The position numbers and the translations under genes were made by a program. A model generated the notes under the pieces. The model made no database searches and was not told where the DNA came from. It saw only the letters and a list, made by a program, of their open reading frames with translations. A stretch of 64,000 nt of DNA from Epiperipatus broadwayi (Eukaryota; Onychophora; Udeonychophora; Euonychophora; Peripatidae), in assembly GCA_028023455.1 (NCBI GenBank), contig JAQFVV010000022.1, positions 10,061,100-10,125,099 on the forward strand, given 5' to 3'. This document shows, piece by piece, positions 9,904-20,963 of the stretch (its first letter is position 1; every line of letters begins with the position of its first letter).

Positions 9904-11700
9904 CATAATTTAAAATTTCAACTTCAAAAAAAAAATTCCATTATTTGAAAAATTAACATTTTTGATCTTTTAATCAACAAAAATTGGAAAATTTTATTAA
10001 GATTGGTAAAAATGTTTGCAAAAATAAATCTTTGGAATATATTAGAAATGAATTTTTGACTTTATAAAATTGTGTTTTTAAGACTTAAAAAAAGAAAAAA
10101 AACAAGTAAATTGGTTTTTCTTTCTGAACAAATAAATAATTTAAATGAATAATACAATTTTAATAATAAATATTTTAAAGTTAATGTCATATATATTTAC
10201 TTCCATTTTATTTTTAATTACATTTGCATTTGTTTGAAATTTAACATGTTATACTAAAATCCATTTTATTTAGAATGGGTTGTATCAATAACTAACTGTA
10301 CTGATTATATCAGTTAGTAAAAATGCAGAATATATTTTAGAAAATATATTCTAGATGGAACATTGTAGTTAACATATGGAATTTGTATGTACTAAATACA
10401 GATACCTTTTTATTGGATTAGGGTATAAGAAGGGTCTTCTGGAGCAATTTTACTATTAGCCAGAGAATATGAAATATTTTTAAGATTAAAACAAAGTTCA
10501 TTTCACCGCAGATGAGATTTGCAAGAACTGAGAATTGTATTGACTTGAATTTCACAGTATTCAATCTTTTTGTATTATATATATGTTATATTTAATGTTT
10601 TCATTGTTTTATGATTTACATATTCTGAATACCCAATCTTATTCTTTATCTCACATCCAATCTCGTTACTATTTGAGATTAAGTAGTTTTTCTTTGAAAA
10701 GTTAACCTTGACAAATGTGGTGGGTGTTATTTTGTCAAAATGTTGGGAATTAATCAAAACTAACATACGATTTAACCCAAAAAATATTTTATTTATTTAT
10801 ATATACAAAGAATTGTTTTTATAAGTTGGTTTCTATAAACAGAGGACTGTCTGCCCTAGATATAAGAAAAGTTACATTCCATTCCTATTTTCAGTTAATA
10901 AAGTAATAGTTTTTTTAAGTAATTGTAGCGATTACCTTTAATTTGTTAGTATTAAAAATGAGGTTAATATTATTTTGGCTATTTATTGTTTATACATCTA
11001 AGCTTATGCTTGTATTGAATGTACTTGTGAGAAAATAAAATGTCAATATCATTGCCTAAAATCTGATCAGAATTTTTTTTTTTACAAAAACAATATCTAC
11101 ATTTTTATTTTAGGACAAAATGTTTTGATTGTCTTTATCAATCACTGTCATTTTCTTAAAATACAAAATACATGATCTTATATTGTATGAACTATTTATC
11201 AATTTCTAGTAAAATGATGTTTGTATTGAATGGCAGACTTAGTTATAACCTGTATATTTTGTGACAAGAATGTAGTAGCCTTAAATACTGAATTTTCTAA
11301 TTTTTTAGTGTCACTTTCTATTTGAACTTCTGTTTTATTAATTTTTAGTTCAGATATAATTTAAAGATTCTAACACAATAATTATAATATAATATTTCTG
11401 TTCCCAACTTTAATTTAAAATAATCAATGAAAAAGTGTAACAATTCTTGTAATTTGGGTATATATTTATATATAGATAATAATTAACAATATAGTAATTT
11501 ATATAATATATATGTATTATTGTGAAGAGAAACTATTCTTCACACATGCACTAGAAAATTACCATACACTCTCTCCCTTCAATAAATGTTTTAATGCACT
11601 ATGTTTAGAACTTATTGTTTAAATAAACCAAAAATTATTGACTATGCCATATAGTATATACATAGAAGGAACATTTACATTTTTAAGAGACTCTTGTAAA
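9904..11700 (+). other. Intronic, no recognisable content
   Basis: AT-rich DNA without coding, tRNA-like or clearly repeated segments that I can match. Small frames such as 10766-10575 (-) are not credible genes. Confidence 0.5.
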
Positions 11701-12835
11701 TCGATAATTATTTATTTATAGAGCACAGTATCTATCTGTAAGTATTCAGAAGGGAATAAACCTTCATATATGCGCTGTTTAATTTTGAAGGTATGAATTT
11801 ATGTGCACTCACCTGTAAGTAAAAAGTCTTAAAAGAATAAGTGAATCACTTGTCCCCAAAACCTATCTATATATAAGCCAACTCTTACTTATCATGTTTA
11901 ATTCATGGCTTGATTCCATTGTATGCCTGATATTTCAACTCATAAACAAATTGTACAAACTTAATTCATATATTACGAGAGAGAGAAAGTATCTCATTTC
12001 TAATTACCTGCAGTTTTAAGTATATATTATTTTAGAATATATATAAATCAATAATTATTTATTTATACAGCACAGTATCTATCTGTAAGTATGCAAAAGG
12101 AAATCAATCTTTATACACGTGCTGTTTAATTTTGAATGTATGAATTTACATAAACTCACCATAAGTAAGAAATTTTAAAATAACAAATGCATCACTTGTG
12201 CTTAGCACTTACCTATATATAAGTGAACTCTTATTTACCATGCTTAATTGAGGGCTTAATTCTATTGTATGCCTGATATTTCAACTGACAAAGGAATTGT
12301 ACAAACTTAATTCACATATTATGAGAGAGAATTAGCTTATATATAGATAAGCACTAAGAATAAGTGTTTCACCTGTTCTCTTAAAACTTTTCATTTACAG
12401 GTGAGTGCGCAGAAATTCATACATTCCAAATTAAACAGCACATGTGTGAATGTTGATTTCCTTCTGATACTTATAGATAGATACTGTGCTATATAAATAA
12501 ATAATTATTGATTTATATATATATTCTAAATTAATATAATTTAAAATTGCAGGTGATTAAAAATGAGAACTTGCTCCTGTAATATATGAATTAAGTTTGT
12601 ACAATTCATTTATCAATTGAAATAACAGGCATATGATTAAATCAAGCCATGAATTAAGCACAGTAAGTAGAGTTGACTTATATATAGATAAGCTCAAAAG
12701 AACAAGTGATACCTTTGCTCTTTTAAAACTTCTTACTTACAGGTGAGTACTCTTAAATTCATACATTCAAAATTAAACTACCCATATGGGAAGGTTGATT
12801 TTCTTTTGAATACTTACTGAGAGATTCTTACATAG
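11701..12835. repeat. Compound palindrome: two direct plus two inverted ~347-bp units
   Basis: Unit 1 (about 11701-12047) and unit 2 (about 12048-12345) are direct copies: each has AATTATTTATTTATA-AGCACAGTATCTATCTGTAAG, a TGTTTAATTTTGAA block, CTCACC-GTAAGTAA, TATGCCTGATATTTCAACT and TTGTACAAACTTAATTCA. Unit 3 (about 12345-12512, truncated) and unit 4 (about 12512-12835) are the same sequence inverted. The centre is near 12345. This can fold into a hairpin of more than 450 bp. No coding capacity; element class unknown. Confidence 0.88.
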
Positions 12836-12839
12836 TGGT

Positions 12840-14325
12840 CAACAGTGTTAACAATGCTTGTAAAACAGTTTTCAATATTTCTACTAATGTTTATCTAATG
12901 TTTCATGTATCTATATTAATAATTTAAAATATTCAAGCATACTTAAACTTTGAATACAGATTATCAATATTTTAAATTATATATGTGTATATATCTAAAT
13001 CAACAACAATAGTAATGATATATATAAATAACTGCTATACAACTCATATATATATAGAGAGAACAAAATATTACCAAAATTAATTAGCTATTACCCAAAT
13101 TTGATGTGAAGATAAATTCCCTGATCCTAATACTTGTACATATTTTTTGAATGATTTTATGTTCAAATTGGAACAATTGATATTCTGTTGCAATCATATA
13201 TTGGACTGAAAAAAATATTTATAATAAATTTGTAAAAAGTTTATACAAACAAGAACATTCCTATTGATCATCTACACATGTGATGCAAACATAAACATAG
13301 ATATACATCAACCTTATGAATAAAATTGATAACTGAATGTCACTAAATCTATTTTTAAACATTATTATTAATTGCAAATAAAAATGCAATGATTTATATA
13401 TATACATTTAGTGCAGACAATTCTCTACTTATGCAAACTCAACTTACATACAACAATTCCTAATACATATATAAAATACAAAAAGTTTCAATCAGTTTTG
13501 ATTATTTCATGCTGTGGGAAAGTCTTGAAAATTCTTCATTTTCTAAATTTTTATTTTTGTAATTTCTCTTTTATTAATTTTTGGCATTAATATAATATAT
13601 AATTATAATATAATATCAAAATTTGCCTATAAACACGTAATTTTTTAAGTCTGTTTATTAATAATGTAATCTGCAAATACTTTCACTGGTTGATTTCTAG
13701 AAAATTCAAAAGAAGCTTCAACATGGAAAGGGAAAAGGAAGTCTGGCCCTAATACCTGGATATTGGGATTCATAGCTGCCACTACATCAAATCTAACAGA
13801 GCAACTTTGTCGATTCAAAATTAAATGTAGATTATTTCAAATCTTAGTATTTGTATGTGTGTGCTTTATAATAAAAATACAATAACATAAAGGGCATATT
13901 TTTAAGTGAAACTCTGTACTGAAATTAAGCATTTTAGATCTAATTGTCTTGGGAGGTGGGGGAGGGGATAAATCTCAGTTCCTTCAACTTTATTATAGAT
14001 ATTTATCAGTTATAAAGTTAATCTTTTTGAAATTGTTTATATTATTATAATGGCTGGTTGCACTATAATCAAGCAAACATTATTTTTAAAATGTTATAGT
14101 TTATCTTCAAAGAACTGAATATTATTTAATTATGCGCTGTCTTAAGAAACAAGCAACTATTGCAAAATTGTATAAGGTAATGACCCCAGACTTAAATAAT
14201 GTCGTTATTTTTATAAACTTAAAAAGGAATATATATTATTTTTTGATTATGATAAAAATGTTTATAATTAGAAAAACGGATTAGTATACTCAAAGATAAA
14301 AATATACAATTATTTCACCATTTTA
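12840..14325 (+). other. Intronic, no recognisable content
   Basis: AT-rich with short TA microsatellites (about 12985, 13042, 13398). A slightly less AT-rich patch at 13700-13800 contains no convincing open frame. Confidence 0.5.
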
Positions 14326-14579
14326 CAGACTGTGGTCCATGAACTTCTGGGAGTTCCAAAAATCATTTTTATAATTAGCATAATAATATTAATATATTAT
14401 TCATCTTTTTCTTTCTTATTTTCTCTCATGTTAAATGTAGAGATTTCAAGAAGTTGTGTTACATATTGTGATATCACCAAACATTTAGTATGTTATTAGG
14501 ACTATATATATATGTTTTAAGTTACTACTCAGATGATTTATTATTTGGCAGTTCGTATGAAGTTTAAGCAAAGGGAGTG

Positions 14580-14632
14580 TCAAGGCTGAGCCATGATCTA
14601 TGGACCCTGATTTCTACCATTGCATTAAACTA
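14580..14632 (-). mobile_element. tRNA-like SINE family B, head fragment
   Basis: On the - strand it reads AGTTTAATGCAATGGTAG...GGTCCATAGATCATGGCTC, the head shared with copies at 15947, 28962, 33078, 51978 and 61500. The 3' part is missing. Confidence 0.5.
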
Positions 14633-14639
14633 TTGAAGA

Positions 14640-15940
14640 AGAAAAAATCAAATGGCTTGATCCTCAGGAAATAATAAATTGTTCAAGCATTGGAAGTGAC
14701 CACAGAGAGATTTTAGAGAAATGTATTAGTTTTTTTTTTCCCGCTTACTCCTACTATGCTCTAATTAGATATTTTTTATTTTGAATATGTTTTGAACTGT
14801 TTGGATTTTTTTACTTATGTAGGAGCTATTTTTTGTTTCTGGCTTGCTGTTGAAAATGATCATTAAAAATATGTTATCTGTACTGATTTTCTTATGGTTT
14901 TGAACCTTTTCATCAACAGCAACTTGCTTTTCTTTTACTTTCTTTAGGTGACATTTTGCCTCTATCTTGGTTTAAATTGAAACTAAGATGGGACATGGAA
15001 TTTCAAACTAGAACTGACAACATCACTGCTAGAAACCCTAGCCACAATGAAGCATTCCCACCAGCCTCCAAGAAGCTGATTACAGATGCAGCCCATTATT
15101 AGGATTTCAAGTTGTTGTTTTTTTTCACTTTGGTTACTGAAATTTATTTGACTTAATCATGCTCCAGAAGCACATGAATTTCATGCCAAATGTCTGGTAG
15201 AGATGTTTATTTATTTTTTTTAATTAAAAATGAAACACAAATTTTAGCTCATCAGCAAGCAATTACTTCTGAATCACATATATATTTAGTTGTATGAACA
15301 TTTTAAATATGGTTGCCAGTTATACTCCCACAAATGATATTTAATAGTGTGATCTGCTTTAGGAATTTATTTGCTTAACAAGCTAACTAATTATTAATCA
15401 GTAAATGGGTATTTACTATTCTAAGTTGCAAATCCCAGAATAATCTTGGTTGGTCAGATAATTTGATGCATTGATGATAAAACATTTTAAAAATATGCTT
15501 ATAACATGATGCATCTTCAACACTGGTGAGGTATGCCATATATTACTATTGCACTGAGACAGATAATCATCAAAATATTTTTTTGAAATCATATAATTGA
15601 TTTTATATAGTGAAAAAAATTTTTAAAAAAAAATAATAATAATTGAGCATTAATAAAAATATGATTTGGAAAAAAATATAATACTGAAATAAAACCATAC
15701 CAAAACTCAGACAGGAACTTCCAATCATTTTGACCACAAATGAATGTGGAACAATTTATTAGAAATTTTAAGTTTTATTTCCTGTTACTTTACTAATGGT
15801 AATACAAGATTAAATTACATTTTGCAGCAGAATATCACGTGACTTCCACTACTTTTACTTTTGAATTATAAACAAAATAAGTTTAAAATATTCCAAAATG
15901 TAAATATTGCCATTAACAAACTGAAAGTGACTTTTTGTTG
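14640..15940 (+). other. Intronic, unassigned
   Basis: A less AT-rich patch at about 14950-15110 (GGTGACATTTTGCC...CACTGCTAGAAACCCTAG...AAGCATTCCCACCAGCC) lacks an open frame and does not match any other part of the window. It looks like an old transposable element relic, but I cannot name it. The remainder is featureless AT-rich DNA. Confidence 0.4.
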
Positions 15941-15946
15941 TTTTAG

Positions 15947-16170
15947 GAACTCCATGGTTTAGTGCAATGGTAGAGTGATGATCTTGAGAGCTGAGGTCTT
16001 TGGTGCCACTGAATGACAACCCATTCAGTTAACTAAAATAAAAGCTTATAGCTTTATTGTTCAGGAGTTCATAAGAAATTTGAGTGTCAGAACTAATAGC
16101 ACCAGAATCGATCCTGGGACCTCCCGGTACCAAGTCGACATCTACCAATTATGCAAAACAAGCAGGGCTT
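15947..16170 (+). mobile_element. tRNA-like SINE family B copy
   Basis: ACTCCATGGTTTAGTGCAATGGTAGAGTGATGA gives a box-A-like head. The segment TTCAGGAGTTCATAAGAAATTTGAGTGTC (about 16060) is an inverted version of the family tail, so two partial copies may face each other here. The B box is degenerate. Family B members share TTAGTGCARTGGTAGAGTGGCAG and end near CCTGAGCAATAAGCC. Confidence 0.5.
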
Positions 16171-16179
16171 CAGTCACAT

Positions 16180-17020
16180 GATAATTGTTGATGCAATTAC
16201 TTTTGCTAAAAATTACCTATAATTAAAAATAAATGTAAATGAATTATGTCTGTGATCCAACTTGCTTATGTCGATGGAAATATGGATATCTCAAAAGAGA
16301 ATCTATTTTTATTCTGTAAATATCAATAACTTTTTTTGTTTCAATAAGCCTTTAAAGTATTTTCATTTTAAGTCAATAAAATTTGTGTTAAAGCCAGATT
16401 ATTATATCAATATTAATTTTACAAAACATCTTTTAAATAATTTTAAACTTTTTTTAAATATAAAAATAAAATTTAGAATTGAACGTGATGCCTTCATTTT
16501 GTAAAAGAATAAAAGGATTGCGGTGTTCACATTTGTTATACAATTTTTTATTTCTCTACCTATTTCTGATCAAAATAATTTCTTCTTATAAAGACGATGA
16601 TATCATTTTCTATGTTTATTTACCCAAAGTAGTTCATTCTCCCATTAAAATGATTTTATAAAAATGTTTGAAGGTTTTTTTTTCTTTTTATACATGTATA
16701 TTTATAAAATAAACAATGTTCTAACTTATAGTTTTTCAACTGAATGAATTTATTGATCGATTATAAGCATAAAAATAAAATCTTATTTGACATTAGATGT
16801 ATTTGATATTTTTATTTATAATAATTGATTTCTAATGAAGTTTTAAAGATCATATTAATAAAGTTTATAGAGTAGCTTCAATTCAAAGAAGCTAAAATGG
16901 ATTGTGTTAATGGTGAGGCAAATAACTAACAATCAGCATTGTTCAAATATTATTGTTAAAAATAGTAAGGCTTACATTATAATATGCCTTCAGGTAAAAA
17001 TATGTATAAAGTCATCCATT
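16180..17020 (+). other. Intronic, no recognisable content
   Basis: Two overlapping + frames (16262-16504 and 16479-16661) are Phe/Asn/Ile/Lys-rich and reflect base composition only. Nothing else is visible. Confidence 0.55.
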
Positions 17021-17024
17021 TTCT

Positions 17025-17140
17025 GACCAATAATGAGTTATCAATCTAGTTTGGCTACTTGAAGGGAAAAAAAAAATCAAATTCCCCTAGATTCAAATCC
17101 TGAGTTGTAGCCATAACAATTATATCACACTGTTCATAAA
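17025..17140 (-). mobile_element. SINE relic, family C (B box with long A-rich linker)
   Basis: On the - strand: GTTATGGCTACAACTCAGGATTTGAATCTAGGG, an A/T run, then TTCAAGTAGCC. The same order (GTTATGRC...GGGTTCGAATC...A-rich...AAGGTAGCCAA) is seen at 19912, 31925, 38010 and 59510. The GGATTTGAATC segment matches a pol III B box. Confidence 0.5.
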
Positions 17141-17690
17141 ATTAAATATTTGTAGTTTGTGACTTAAAATTATATTTTTAAATAGTACACTACATATTTT
17201 TAAAAGTCCATAAAGCTTTAAGAATCAGTCTAGGTTAGCAATTTAGATTTAGATATGTCCTTTTTTAAAAGTTTTTTTTTATCTACTGTGATATCCAGAA
17301 TTTATTATTATCACTAACTATAATTTACTGTGCTTATTTTTTATATTTGTTATATGATACTTGGAACTGTTTTTAAATTTGTTAAATAATGCTAACAGTA
17401 GTATTTATGTCATTATAAAAAGTCTGAGAATTGGTGTCAACAGATATTTTATAATAAAATAAAACCTAGGAAATCTCAACACTTATATTATTGAACTTAT
17501 ATAACGTAATCACCACAAATATTGCGACCAATTAAAATGCATGAACACATTATTAATTCTTTTTTATCTAGGGGGATATGTTTGAATAAAAGTGTCAATT
17601 TAATTGGTTTGATCAGTATATTTTTTTATATAAATCTATTTCAACCATTTATTTATAATGATTCTTAAGACAATAAAGATAATTACTCAA

Positions 17691-18030
17691 GGCTAATGGG
17701 TTTATAAATGTAGATGGTAACTATCAACCCTTAAAAGGCAACTTTAACAATAAAGGAGGTATCACCCTTGATCTACTGACTATCTAAACATATCAGACCA
17801 TAGATGTAGGTAGTACCATCTTTATTGTTAAAGAAGGTTGCCTTGTCAAGCATTGGTGGCTGAGAGGTCAGCGATGGCTGCTTTACAAGCAGTTGTCCCG
17901 GGTTAGCGGGTTCGCTTCCCAGCTGATGCTATGATACATGGGAAAAAAAAGAAGGTTGCCTTGATTACATGTTGAGATTGTTTATAGCTTAAGGATTGAT
18001 TGTTATAATGATTCTTAGATGCACTTATGT
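17691..18030. repeat. Dispersed fold-back family F, interrupted by a SINE
   Basis: AAAAGGCAACTTTAACAATAAAGG (left, 17733-17756) pairs with the inverted CTTTATTGTTAAAGAAGGTTGCC (about 17820-17843). After the SINE, TTGATTACATGTTGAGATTG continues the same repeat. Relatives lie at 52862-53000 and, inverted, at 53985-54055 (GTTGTCAAGGCAACC). Removing the SINE and one target duplication rejoins the GGTTGCCTTG...TTGAGATTG order seen at 52915. Confidence 0.7.
17846..17950 (+). mobile_element. tRNA-derived SINE, family A, intact-looking copy with target-site duplication
   Basis: Head GCATTGGTGGCTGAGAGGTC (box A), anticodon-like stem-loop GCTGC-TTTACAA-GCAGT, B box GGGTTCGCTTCC, then GATGCTATGATACATGGG and eight A's. 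A 15-bp direct repeat AAGAAGGTTGCCTTG flanks it (17831-17845; second copy about 17949-17963 overlapping the A tail). The loop resembles a UAC (valine-type) anticodon loop. It inserted into the family F repeat, so it is younger. Confidence 0.92.
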
Positions 18031-18136
18031 TATACAAGATTCATTTCAGATAAATATGAATGAATGCTTGCCACATATACATAGTTTTTAGTTAACAGAC
18101 ATTTTATTTGTATATATATAGCATGTGGATGTAACA

Positions 18137-18365
18137 TGGTTTAGTGCATTGGCAGCATGCTGGACCTTGAAGCTCAAAAGATTGTGAATGATGGGCTCAT
18201 CTCTGTCACTGTCAACCCTAAATCAAACCATTTAATTATTTTTCATCCTGCCTGGTTTAGAGCTATGATTATAGGAGCATGCTCAAGATGCATAGATTAT
18301 GGTTCCAGATCTCCCACTTTCTGTGCTCAAACTTCTTGTGAATTTGCAAATAATAAGCCAACTCA
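18137..18365 (+). mobile_element. Two SINE family B relics in tandem
   Basis: The first (about 18137-18235) reads ACATGGTTTAGTGCATTGGCAGCATGCTGGACCTTGAAGC. The second (about 18250-18365) reads CTGGTTTAGAGC...GATGCATAGATTATGG...TGCAAATAATAAGCC, ending like the family tail. A chance 87-codon frame (18157-18420) crosses both; it is not a gene because it is made of SINE sequence. Confidence 0.45.
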
Positions 18366-18429
18366 CTTTTTTTCATCAATAACAAAAGACTTATTACTCA
18401 GTAGATTTGTTACAGATTAATAATGGGGT

Positions 18430-19905
18430 AGAATTATTATTAAAAAATCTGGAGAAGCTTTTAAAAAGATGAAAATCAAAGTTAGATGTGGCATGGATTT
18501 TTCTGTGATTTTATAGATGCTAAAGATGAATTCTAAAAAAGATTAGGAAAAGCATTAATTAGTGTGCTGTGGATGTGAAGAGACTGGTAGTATAGTTATC
18601 AATTCTTTTGATTATTTTTGGAATTATTTATTGACTCACCTGGAAATTGTAATATTTTGTCTAAATTAATTCTAGGGACAGCTTTTACTTTTCTAATCTT
18701 TATTAATGTGGTACCATATTCATTATCATTTCAAGAGTCAATACTATCTCTTTTGTCACAGTGCTTTTTTGCTAAAACTCATTTGATTTTCTGAGCCTCT
18801 TTTAGATGCCCAAACCTTCTAGCATCCATTGATTACTATGGCTTACAGTGGGTGGCACTATTGTTTGGAGTTAGTTGATATTATTTTAACAGAATGTGTA
18901 AGCATAAATAATGGTGGCCATGTCATGTTTTAGTGCTTAATTTGAAATTTTTCTGGACAGCAAAGAAAATGACAAGTGAATCCTAGGTCAGATCAGACTT
19001 GAGCTCTTTCTTGTAGCATATATGACCGCGTTAAAATTGTATTTTTTTTTTGGTCAAATTATGAAATAATTTTGATTTACTAGAAAAGAAAATAATGCTT
19101 GAAAATATTGGTAGTGAAGGAAATCGTTCATTCTGGAGAAATGCTATTTTTAAGATCGTTAGGAAAAGAGAGATGGGAAAGGAGGAATAAATATAAAGTC
19201 TGTAAGACATGTTTTTTATGCAAGGAAATACTATTGATTACTTCGTTTTGTTTCTTCTTTTAACCCTTTTATTACCTAACTTTTATTTTTAAAAAAACTG
19301 TAGAATTATTGGAACGCGAAGGGGGGTATAATGAATTGCCATAATTAGTTAATCTATTATTATTTGTTTGCAGAAGACACTTCTGACCATTGATTGAGAG
19401 TAATGGAAAAAAGAATAGAAATTAAAAAATCAATATGGTGATTTTTAGAAAAAAAAAAAGAATATGAAGAGAAAATAGAAATCAATGAAATAGTTTTGGA
19501 GAGAAAGACAGCCAGGGAGGGGGAGAGGGCTTTCCTTTTTCTACCACCAAATGATTCACTTTTTATTATTATGAAATGTTAGGAAGGTATTATTTAGTGT
19601 CATTTATCATTCTTAATTAAAGAGTAATCACAAGGTTTTTTTTCCTTTTTTGCATAATTAATTTATAATCGTAATCAAAAACTTAAGATGAAATTCTGCC
19701 CCTATATCATAATAATTATTCTTCAACTGTATGATCATCAGCAATGACATGGTTCTTTGTATTAACACTGAAATGTTAGAAAAATTTACGACATTCGTGT
19801 TCTTATATTCTTAACATTATTCTATCGTTTATATATATATATAGTAATTTTTGTTTTAAATATTACAAATATTTGCAAAATACTTACAAATATACTCATA
19901 TACAA
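18430..19905 (+). other. Intronic, one repeat echo
   Basis: 18800-18890 (CCATTGATTACTATGGCTTACAGTGGGTGGCACTA) matches the inverted right end of the element at 36417-36762, so a fragment of that family lies here. Nothing else is assignable. Confidence 0.45.
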
Positions 19906-19911
19906 GGGCCT

Positions 19912-20055
19912 CATTGTGTTTAGCAGTATATCCACCTGTCATGGCCATGATTTGAGTTCAAGTCATAGTTGGTAGAATTTTTTTTCCAAGTTTTAATCAG
20001 ACTTAACTAATGCAGCCAACCATCTAGTTTTAAATCAGTAAATGGGTATCGAGAC
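19912..20055 (+). mobile_element. SINE relic, family C
   Basis: GTTTAGCAGTATATCCACCTGTCATGGCCATGATTTGAGTTCAAGTC gives a tRNA-like head and B box (GAGTTCAAGTC). An AT-rich linker and GCAGCCAACCA...CAGTAAATGGGTATC follow, matching the 3' part of the copies at 31925 and 59510 on the opposite strand. Confidence 0.5.
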
Positions 20056-20059
20056 ATTT

Positions 20060-20957
20060 TTAACTAGAAAGTAAATCAAGAATAAGAAACCATATAAATC
20101 CTCACTGCTCGGTCTTTGCTTTGCAGTACGATTATTTAAAAACTGATTTATGTATGTTGATATGCTTTACAAAGTGTATAACTATTTTTTCTTCTATGTA
20201 TTGGGTTTTCCATTTAGTTTAATACAATTCCAATGCTGTATGCCTTAATCATTTATTAAGCTAAATGGAATGCCAAAAACATCCAAGAAAGAATAATTAT
20301 ACACTTCTTAAAACATATCAACATATATATGCAAAATTTAACATTTAAAACAAACTTATATATATATATATATAATTATTGAATTGACAAAATATTCAAG
20401 CTTTAGTTATTTTAAAGCATCTGCTCTATTATCAGAATTATATTTTTGTAAACTTATTGATCTATTTACAATAAGAATAGCCAAACTAGCAAATTGTCTT
20501 AACGAGAGAAAATGTCTGAATGCCATATACTCATTCAATATAGATAATATTTTAATTTTACAAGATAAAGTTAATTTCTATTCATTTTAATATTCTCATA
20601 ATATTGACTTTGTTAATTAATACTTTACTAATAATTATGCATTAGGAAACTGTTCAAGTTTCTCATATAAAAATTGTGAAATGTGAATGGTAGATTCATT
20701 TTGCATTTGCTCTAATAATAGGCAGAGCATTGATATAATGAATACTGATAGCCCTGATTAATTCAGTAGCATGTGTAACAAGTTTTATATCCATTGCCTT
20801 TGACAAGAATATTCAGCACCAAAAATGCACTTAGGCTATACTACTATTTATTAACTACTATTTATCTCCTTATTTTTGGAATTAATATTCCTTGTGATTA
20901 TATTTATTTTCTTTTTTAATCAAGAGTTCAACCTTTCTTTTCTATTAACTATTGTTT
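20060..20957 (+). other. Intronic, no recognisable content
   Basis: AT-rich flank of the RTE insertion, with a TA microsatellite at about 20359-20374. The frame at 20384-20590 is compositional. Confidence 0.5.
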
Positions 20958-20963
20958 ACATTT

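Noticed and set aside
14950-15110. Possible Robo Ig2 exon or other host exon
   Set aside because: No frame carries the cysteine/tryptophan spacing of an Ig domain, and stops occur in all frames.
17846-17950. Functional tRNA(Val)-like gene
   Set aside because: No proper acceptor stem closes the tRNA fold, an A tail and target duplication are present, and the sequence is repeated: it is a SINE.
18157-18420. 87-codon + frame as a small protein gene
   Set aside because: It is built from two SINE family B relics (TTTAGTGCATTGG... and ...AATAATAAGCC).
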